From NCBI GenBank assembly GCA_003448025.1, contig DLXL01000326.1:1-11618 (forward strand): DNA of 11,618 nucleotides, written 5' to 3'. The first letter of the stretch is position 1, and every line of letters starts with the position of its first letter. The stretch comes from Saprospirales bacterium. Lineage in GTDB: Bacteria > Bacteroidota > Bacteroidia > Chitinophagales > Saprospiraceae. Position numbers and translations under genes: made by a program. The notes under the pieces are model-generated. The model did not search any database and was not told the origin of the DNA. It saw only the letters and a program-made list of their open reading frames with translations. This document shows positions 7,087 through 11,618 of the stretch, piece by piece.

Positions 7087-7145
7087 TGTAAGCCGGAATG
7101 GTATTCCGGCCTTGCGCACTTGCCGGAATACCATTCCGGCTTACA
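7087..7145. repeat. Perfect 24-bp inverted repeat with self-palindromic arms
   Basis: TGTAAGCCGGAATGGTATTCCGGC (7087-7110) pairs without mismatch with 7122-7145 across an 11-base loop. Each arm also contains its own palindrome, GCCGGAAT-GGT-ATTCCGGC, so the site can form either one long hairpin or two small ones. It ends 46 bp before the promoter box of the TIR gene. Confidence 0.85.
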
Positions 7146-7191
7146 GGCCAAACCCAACCCGATTCCATATATCTATTTTTAAAAAATCAGC

Positions 7192-7199
7192 TACTTTTG
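7192..7199 (+). promoter_or_regulatory. Bacteroidota-type -7 promoter box for the TIR operon
   Basis: TACTTTTG followed by C fits TAnnTTTG and lies 21 bp before the ATG of the TIR gene. This predicts a very short 5' leader of about 15 bases. Upstream is A/T-rich (7170-7188), but no clear TTG -33 element is seen. Confidence 0.55.
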
Positions 7200-7220
7200 C
7201 CGCATTGCCCGCCATAAATC

Positions 7221-8366
7221 ATGTCAGACACTCAGGCCCCGCTTAAGACATTTATCATTTACGCCCGCGACGACAAGGCGTATAAAGACCAACTGATTCG
7301 CCACCTGCGTCCGCTGGTGAGCAGCAGCTATCTGAACGTGTGGCACGACGGCGATATACTGCCCGGGGAGGATTGGGAGAAAAAGATCAAATCCAACCTC
7401 AAAACCTCCCAATTGGTACTGGTGCTGGTGAGCGTGAACTGCCTGAATTCCGAATTTATTGAAGGCGAAGAGCTTACCACTGCCGTAGCGCAGTTGAAAG
7501 ACGGCCATACCCGCATTGTGCCCATCATTGTATCTCCCTGTGGCTGGCGTTTTCACAAGCTGTTTGTGGGCCTGCAGGGCCTGCCGGAAGACATGAAGCC
7601 GGTGAGCGAATGGCCCAATCCCGACAAGGCCTGGACCAATGTGGTAGAATCACTGGCCAGTATTGTAGACGAAACCCGTGCCGAACAGGCTGCCTTCCTG
7701 CAACAACAGCAAAAAGCCGCCGAACAGGCGCGTCTGGCTGCTCTGGCAGCCGAGCAGGAGGCCAGACGTAAAGCAGAGGAGGAGGCCCAGGCTCGCGCCC
7801 GGCAGGAGCAGCAGGAGCGTGAAGCCGCCGAACTACAGCGCCAAAAAGCCGCCGAAAAAGAACGCCTCGATACTGAAGCCCGCCAAAAAGCAGAAGCCGC
7901 CCGACTGCGACGTGAAGCCGGAGACGCCAACGGCGGCAGCAACAAATTCATCTTTGCCGGACTGGGTGTGGTAGTGTTGGTGATTATCTATCTGGCATTT
8001 TTCCCGCCGTGGAAAACAAAAAAGCCAGAGGAGGAAGCGCAGGAGGTGGCCACACAACAAGGAAAGAAACCATCCGAACCCACTAACTTCCGGAAGGATG
8101 ACCAAAAAGCTTATGATGCAGCCAAAAAACTGGGAACCTTGCCGGCTTGGGAAAAATACCTGCAGCAATACCCATCCGGATTACACGCAGAGGAGGCCCG
8201 GCAGCAAATCAGCAACCTGAAAAAACAAATTGCAACCAAGTTCAAACAGGCTAAAAACTGGTACAATCTGGAGGAGCCGGATAAGGCCAGGCCGTTGCTG
8301 GACGATATCCTCCGGCTGGACCCTGACCATGCCGACGCACAACGTTTGAAACAATCCTTGAAATGA
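7221..8366 (+). CDS. TIR-domain membrane protein with coiled coil and C-terminal TPR-like region
   Basis: This is a 381-residue protein. Residues 9-115 form a TIR domain: [10 protein letters not shown] (9-18) as the first strand and box 1, [13 protein letters not shown] (40-52) as the loop region, then [20 protein letters not shown] (65-84), and RIVPIIV (98-104). In the S-x-x-C-L-N-S-x-F-x-x-x-E-E-L pattern, Glu84 (or Glu83) is the likely NAD+-cleaving glutamate. Residues 150-235 are Ala/Glu/Gln/Arg-rich and should form a long coiled coil. One membrane span (about 243-262) follows, then a segment with the AW-x-x-YL-x-x-YP-x-G-x-H-x-x-EAR motif (309-327) known from caspase- and FGE-linked proteins, and a TPR-like end (340-380). 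TIR inside and C-terminus in the periplasm is inferred; charges on both sides of the span are positive. Its stop overlaps the next gene's start (ATGA, 8363-8366), so the two are probably translationally coupled. NADase activity is likely but not shown. Confidence 0.88.
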   Translation: MSDTQAPLKTFIIYARDDKAYKDQLIRHLRPLVSSSYLNVWHDGDILPGEDWEKKIKSNLKTSQLVLVLVSVNCLNSEFIEGEELTTAVAQLKDGHTRIVPIIVSPCGWRFHKLFVGLQGLPEDMKPVSEWPNPDKAWTNVVESLASIVDETRAEQAAFLQQQQKAAEQARLAALAAEQEARRKAEEEAQARARQEQQEREAAELQRQKAAEKERLDTEARQKAEAARLRREAGDANGGSNKFIFAGLGVVVLVIIYLAFFPPWKTKKPEEEAQEVATQQGKKPSEPTNFRKDDQKAYDAAKKLGTLPAWEKYLQQYPSGLHAEEARQQISNLKKQIATKFKQAKNWYNLEEPDKARPLLDDILRLDPDHADAQRLKQSLK

Positions 8367-10021
8367 AAATTATTCTACCCCTGCTTTTCCTGATGCTGAC
8401 AAGCGCCGCCCTGGGCGCGCAATCCTGCTATGAAGTAGCGCTACAAAAAGGCCAGGCAGCCTATAATCAGGGCGATTACGCCCGCGCAGCCAAATTCTGG
8501 ACCACCGGCAAAGATTGCGACGATGCTGATGTTAAAAAGCTCAACAACCTCATCTGGAAAACCCGCGACGACGATGGCGACGGCTTTGTGAACGGCATTG
8601 ATAAATGCCCCAAGGCCGCTTATGCTAAAAACAGCGGCTGCCCGCCCCCCAAACCCAAAGACACCGACGAAGACGGTCTGAAAGATGACGATGATGAATG
8701 CCCCAATCATTATGGCCCCAAACGCTTTAATGGCTGCCCTGATAAGGATGGCGATGAAATTCCGGACAAAGACGATGATTGTCCGGATGATTATGGCCCC
8801 AAACGCACCAATGGCTGCCCGGACAAAGATGGTGACGGCATCAGGGATAAATCCGATGATTGCGCGGCTGAAAGCGGACCTGCGGCTACCCGAGGCTGCC
8901 CGGATACGGATAATGATGGCGTAGCGGATAAAGACGATAATTGCCCAAATCAAGCAGGCCCAAAGTCTAACAGAGGTTGCCCTTTGCCGCCGCCCAATCC
9001 AACCCCTGCAATCCCCGCAGGTATGGTTTTAGTAAAAGGGGGGACTTTTACCATGGGTGATCAATTTGGAGAAGGCAGTTCCGATGAAGTGCCAGTACAT
9101 AATGTGACATTGCGCGATTTTTATTTGGGAAAATATGAGGTGACCTTTGAAGAGTATGACGCTTTTTGCAGCGCAACAGGAAGAGAAAAAACCGACGACC
9201 GTGGTTGGGGGCGTGGCCTAAGGCCGGTAATTTATGTGGATTGGTATGATGCGGTGGAATACTGTAACTGGCGTTCACAAAAGGAAAATCTTGGGCTCTA
9301 TTACAATATAGATAAAAACAGAAAGGACCCAAATAATCAGAATAGCAACGACAATAAAAAGTGGACGGTAACCATCAACGTTGGTGCTAAAGGGTATCGC
9401 TTGCCATCTGAGGCTGAATGGGAGTTTGCGGCCAGGGAACAAGGGAAAAAAGTGAGATTTGGCAATGGCCGTGACATTATTGATCCTTCTGAAATCAATT
9501 TTGATGCATCAGATTCCTACAAAAAGTCATATTCCCAAACAGGTGTTTACCGCAGTAAAACGGTGCCGGTGGATGAACTTTCTGCCAATTCGCTTGGCTT
9601 GAAACATATGAGTGGCAACGTATGGGAATGGTGCGCCGATTGGTATGATTCGGAATATTATAAAAACAGCCCGGCACAGAACCCTCAGGGGCCTGCTTCA
9701 GGGAGTAGTCGGGTGCTTCGCGGTGGTTCGTGGAACAATAATCCAGAGAATTGCCGGGTGGCTAACCGGTACAGGAACAATCCGAATAATCGCAACAACA
9801 ATGTGGGGTTTCGGGTGGCGCGAGACCATCAGGGCGGATATCCGCTCGCCGGAGTCGGGGTCGTTCAAGGGGAGCGGCCCGGAGTGTGCAAGCTTGATAG
9901 TCTGCCGTTTGTCCTGACCACCTGCCAGTATAGGGTGGCAAATACATCGCTGGGAAGGCGGGGCTGGTACCTCCGTATTTTCGGAAAGAACGTCCCTCCT
10001 TCTTTTATTTCAGGCTTTTGA
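8363..10021 (+). CDS. Secreted TSP3-repeat/FGE-fold protein, probable DGR target
   Basis: This is a 552-residue exported protein. Residues 1-19 are a Sec signal peptide ([15 protein letters not shown]), with Cys22 not in a normal lipobox. Residues 23-64 are TPR-like. Residues 66-206 are thrombospondin type 3 calcium-binding repeats (D-x-D-x-DG-x-x-D-x-x-D-x-CP). A proline linker (207-217) leads to an FGE/SUMF1 domain from about 219 ([17 protein letters not shown]), with [14 protein letters not shown] (345-358), [13 protein letters not shown] (417-429) and [16 protein letters not shown] (450-465). The end of the domain (457-487) carries 12 Asn codons before GFRVARD, the pattern of a DGR variable region in its C-type-lectin fold. 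Only one cysteine, Cys464, occupies the area where true formylglycine-generating enzymes need a pair. I therefore infer ligand binding, not catalysis. A 65-residue tail (488-552) has no family resemblance. The 3' end overlaps avd tail-to-tail by 17 bp. Confidence 0.88.
   Translation: MKIILPLLFLMLTSAALGAQSCYEVALQKGQAAYNQGDYARAAKFWTTGKDCDDADVKKLNNLIWKTRDDDGDGFVNGIDKCPKAAYAKNSGCPPPKPKDTDEDGLKDDDDECPNHYGPKRFNGCPDKDGDEIPDKDDDCPDDYGPKRTNGCPDKDGDGIRDKSDDCAAESGPAATRGCPDTDNDGVADKDDNCPNQAGPKSNRGCPLPPPNPTPAIPAGMVLVKGGTFTMGDQFGEGSSDEVPVHNVTLRDFYLGKYEVTFEEYDAFCSATGREKTDDRGWGRGLRPVIYVDWYDAVEYCNWRSQKENLGLYYNIDKNRKDPNNQNSNDNKKWTVTINVGAKGYRLPSEAEWEFAAREQGKKVRFGNGRDIIDPSEINFDASDSYKKSYSQTGVYRSKTVPVDELSANSLGLKHMSGNVWEWCADWYDSEYYKNSPAQNPQGPASGSSRVLRGGSWNNNPENCRVANRYRNNPNNRNNNVGFRVARDHQGGYPLAGVGVVQGERPGVCKLDSLPFVLTTCQYRVANTSLGRRGWYLRIFGKNVPPSFISGF
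8711..8953 (+). repeat. Three 81-bp in-gene repeats encoding TSP3 calcium-binding units
   Basis: Residues 117-143, 144-170 and 171-197 are 27-residue repeats of the form [24 protein letters not shown]. The first two are very similar at DNA level (TATGGCCCCAAACGC at 8711 and again at 8792), which suggests recent duplication. The third is more diverged, and further partial units flank them (from about 8567 and to about 8980). The acidic loops should bind calcium and make a stiff stalk. Confidence 0.85.
9731..9823 (+). other. Putative DGR variable region (VR)
   Basis: From Trp457 to Arg487 the coding sequence contains twelve AAC/AAT codons, arranged [22 protein letters not shown], and closing in [11 protein letters not shown] codons at solvent-exposed sites before a conserved GFR end are the mark of adenine-directed mutagenesis by DGRs, because any change of the two A bases alters the residue while avoiding stop codons. 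A DGR-type reverse transcriptase and Avd lie just downstream. Exact boundaries cannot be set without the template repeat, which was not found here. Confidence 0.7.
9832..9847 (+). promoter_or_regulatory. Possible DGR target hairpin just after the variable region
   Basis: GGGCGG-ATAT-CCGCTC forms a 6-bp stem (one G-T pair) around an ATAT tetraloop, with the perfect palindrome GCGGATATCCGC at 9834-9845. It lies about 8 bases past the inferred VR, in a GC-rich stretch (about 9804-9875). In the Bordetella phage DGR, a GC-rich IMH followed by a hairpin/cruciform helps retrohoming. Assigning that role here is inference from position and shape. Confidence 0.4.
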
Positions 10022-10349
10022 TCCATCCACCTACCATGCGTCCAATCTCGTCCAGGCGTTGTGCAAATTCATTGTATCGGATGGAGTTATAATGACCGCG
10101 GTCAAAGCCAAGCCGGAAGAAATACCGCAATTGCTCCAGTTTAATGTTGACTTTTTGAAGTGCCGGGCGTTTTTCAGCGGCAGGCAGGTAGTAAGCTTCA
10201 ATGAGCATTTCCAGCAAGTCGCTCAGGTGGTTTTGAATCCGGTCTCCCAGGGTGAATTTTTGGCTGCGGGGAAATCCCTCAATGATCGGAAGGGTGTGTT
10301 TAAGCAGGTCGTATGCCTTGGCTACAATGGTTTCTTTTGTATTTTCCAT
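10005..10349 (-). CDS. avd: DGR accessory protein Avd
   Basis: The 114-residue, helix-only protein has the features of the accessory variability determinant. Avd is a basic four-helix bundle, pentameric in Bordetella phage, that binds the reverse transcriptase and template RNA and is needed for mutagenic retrohoming. Recognisable segments are [28 protein letters not shown] (about 11-38), a middle helix with [29 protein letters not shown] (70-85), and the family ending [15 protein letters not shown]. Length fits the family (about 110-130). It is on the strand opposite to both the target gene and the reverse transcriptase. Its start codon overlaps the RT start codon (CATG at 10347-10350), and its last 17 bp overlap the end of the target gene. 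No promoter box of the TAnnTTTG type was found for it on the minus strand within the nearby RT sequence. The related 23S rRNA-intervening-sequence (four-helix bundle) family is the main alternative. Confidence 0.85.
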   Translation of the reverse strand: MENTKETIVAKAYDLLKHTLPIIEGFPRSQKFTLGDRIQNHLSDLLEMLIEAYYLPAAEKRPALQKVNIKLEQLRYFFRLGFDRGHYNSIRYNEFAQRLDEIGRMVGGWIKSLK

Positions 10350-11439
10350 GAAAACGTATCGTCAACTTTATCATAAAATAACTTCCTGGGATAATTTGTT
10401 GATGGCAGCAAAAAATGCAACCCGTGGCAGGCAGTTCAATGCGCCAGTGGCGGGTTTCAACTTCCGGCTGGAGCGTGAATTGCTAAAGTTACAGCAGGAA
10501 TTGGAGGACATGAGTTACCAACCTGGCCCGTACACTACGTTCAGGATTCATGATCCCAAAGCAAGGATGATCAGCGCAGCGCCTTTCAGGGATCGGGTAG
10601 TACATCACGCCCTATGTAACGTGATAGAGCCTGTTTTTGAAAAGACCTTTATTTTCGACAGTTTTGCCAACAGAAAGGGCAAGGGTGCACAGAGGGCAAT
10701 AGAACGTTACCAGTATTATGCGCGGAAATATCAGTATGTTTTGAAATGTGATGTCCGGAAGTTTTTTCCTTCATTAGATCATAGCATACTAAAAGCAGCG
10801 TTTCGCTGGAAAATTCAGTGCCCTGAAACACTCTGGCTTTCAGACCTGATTTTGGATAATTCCAATCTGCAGGAGTCGGTGACAGATGTTCTTCGTCCGC
10901 TTGGCCTTCCGGATCATGATCGCCGTGGCTTACCAATTGGCAACCTTACCAGTCAGTTCTGGGCCAATGTTTACATGAACCGCTTTGACCATTTTGTCAA
11001 AGAAACCTTGCAGGTTCCCGGCTACATCAGGTATGTGGATGACTTTGTGCTTTTTAGCAAGGACAAGGTGCAACTTGCTCATTTATTGGAGGAAATCAAG
11101 GCGTATCTGGCTACTTTACGATTGGTACTACATCCAACCAAAACGCACATACATCATACAAAAAGCGGAGTGCCATTCCTTGGTTATCGGGTATGGCCTG
11201 ATTACAGGATTGCCAAAAAGGAACGTGTGCGGCGATTCAGGAGGCATATTTCCCTGGTGCTTATGCAAAAGCCAACGAACTACCAGCTTTTAGAACAAGC
11301 CCTGAACAGTTGGCTAGGGCACATTCGCTTTGGCCAAGCCGGTCGCCTGGAGTATCAGGTTTTTTGGGGTTTGCGGGATAAGGGGGTGAATGTTTTGGTA
11401 CATCCACGGGGCTCCTGGAGGGTATTGATGGGAAATTAG
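10348..11439 (+). CDS. DGR-type reverse transcriptase
   Basis: This 363-residue reverse transcriptase has all palm and finger motifs. Residues 79-118 (PFRDRVVHHALCNVIEP, then FANRKGKGAQRAI) form the N-terminal blocks. CDVRKFFPSLDH (134-145) holds the first catalytic aspartate, Asp135. GLPIGNLTSQFWAN (194-207) is motif 4. YVDD (229-232) gives the other two aspartates, and FLGYRV (277-282) is the last core block. The IGNLTSQ sequence matches the [IVL]GxxxSQ signature of DGR enzymes, where group II intron and retroviral relatives have QGxxxSP. This change is linked to low fidelity opposite template adenines. The C-terminus has the thumb-like SWLGHIRFG (321-329) and no maturase, nuclease or Cas1 domain. 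I chose ATG 10348 ([10 protein letters not shown]) because the 32 extra upstream codons are antisense to avd and lack family resemblance. Confidence 0.93.
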   Translation: MKTYRQLYHKITSWDNLLMAAKNATRGRQFNAPVAGFNFRLERELLKLQQELEDMSYQPGPYTTFRIHDPKARMISAAPFRDRVVHHALCNVIEPVFEKTFIFDSFANRKGKGAQRAIERYQYYARKYQYVLKCDVRKFFPSLDHSILKAAFRWKIQCPETLWLSDLILDNSNLQESVTDVLRPLGLPDHDRRGLPIGNLTSQFWANVYMNRFDHFVKETLQVPGYIRYVDDFVLFSKDKVQLAHLLEEIKAYLATLRLVLHPTKTHIHHTKSGVPFLGYRVWPDYRIAKKERVRRFRRHISLVLMQKPTNYQLLEQALNSWLGHIRFGQAGRLEYQVFWGLRDKGVNVLVHPRGSWRVLMGN

Positions 11440-11545
11440 GTGTTGCTTATCCGGTATTTTTCAGACCTATAAGGATTTGCAAAACCTACGGTATGTACAC
11501 AAGTTCAATGACATCAAGGCTGAAAGATTAAAGAAGTGTGTTTAA
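11429..11545 (+). other. Unrecognised coding-like remnant after the RT; no template repeat seen
   Basis: After the RT stop, the +2 frame stays open for 38 codons and ends at TAA 11543-11545. It reads WEIRCCLSGIF, then QTYKDLQNLRYVHKFNDIKA and so on. It has no ATG/GTG/TTG start and is closed upstream by TGA at 11426-11428. The Lys/Arg/Asn-rich, helix-like second half looks like a gene fragment, but I do not recognise the family. The rest of the stretch to 11618 holds a weak 6-bp hairpin (GCCTAT at 11568-11573 with ATAGGC at 11584-11589) and nothing else I can support. Confidence 0.25.
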
Positions 11546-11618
11546 GAATTGAGTGGAACTGTTGTAGGCCTATTTTCATGGTTATAGGCACTGGGGGGCG
11601 TTGCGATGCCAGGCCTTG

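Noticed and set aside
9014..9826. Catalytic formylglycine-generating (sulfatase-activating) enzyme
   Set aside because: The active-site cysteine pair expected near the C-terminal RGGSW...GFR block is not present (only Cys464), no sulfatase is nearby, and the Asn-rich tract points to a ligand-binding use of the fold.
10332..10339. TTCTTTTG as a promoter box for the RT gene
   Set aside because: It differs from TAnnTTTG at a key base and lies only 8 bp before the start codon, inside avd; too weak to annotate.
10252..10347. Upstream start for the reverse transcriptase
   Set aside because: The 32 codons are antisense to avd and unlike RT N-termini; the [10 protein letters not shown] start at 10348 fits better.
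10348..11439. Group II intron, retron or CRISPR-linked reverse transcriptase
   Set aside because: No maturase or endonuclease domain, no Cas1 fusion and no msr/msd-like structure were seen. The motif-4 sequence IGNLTSQ and the neighbouring Avd fit a DGR enzyme.

Overview
The window most likely comes from a member of the Bacteroidota. Three sites match the TAnnTTTG -7 promoter box of that phylum, Shine-Dalgarno sequences are largely absent, and the gene order birA / rsfS-ftsH is familiar from the group. EF-P and the repeat types would fit a Saprospiraceae-like (Lewinella/Haliscomenobacter-type) lineage, but that finer placement is a guess.

Left part (1-3522). The window opens inside the C-terminal region of an M23-type metallopeptidase whose frame is broken by an amber codon at 40-42. 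A ROK-family sugar kinase follows 9 bp later. Next comes elongation factor P, with its own promoter and a strong terminator and an unusual arginine at the loop tip. Between efp and a single-domain Y1 (IS200-like/RAYT-like) transposase lies a roughly 300-bp patch made almost entirely of short palindromes and two tandem hairpin arrays.

Middle (3545-6991). This is a housekeeping block: biotin-protein ligase on the minus strand, then divergently the ribosome silencing factor RsfS and the membrane AAA+ protease FtsH.

Right part (6992-11618). After a repeat-rich spacer with a perfect 24-bp inverted repeat comes an accessory locus. A membrane protein with a cytoplasmic TIR domain overlaps by 4 bp (ATGA) a secreted protein made of a TPR-like segment, a calcium-binding thrombospondin type 3 repeat stalk and an FGE/SUMF1 (C-type-lectin-fold) domain. 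The end of that domain carries an asparagine-codon-rich tract with the hallmarks of a diversity-generating retroelement (DGR) variable region. Next are the DGR accessory protein Avd, unusually on the opposite strand, and a DGR-type reverse transcriptase (IGNLTSQ motif, YVDD). No template repeat is visible in the window.

Working model (inference): the secreted protein is a retroelement-diversified sensor on a calcium-stiffened stalk. It would be coupled across the inner membrane to a TIR effector that could deplete NAD+ or make a nucleotide signal. DGR-diversified conflict-type sensors have been reported in multicellular bacteria, so the general idea is not new. This two-gene TIR-transmembrane plus TSP3-FGE layout, the inverted avd that overlaps both neighbours, and the missing template repeat are the parts worth following up.
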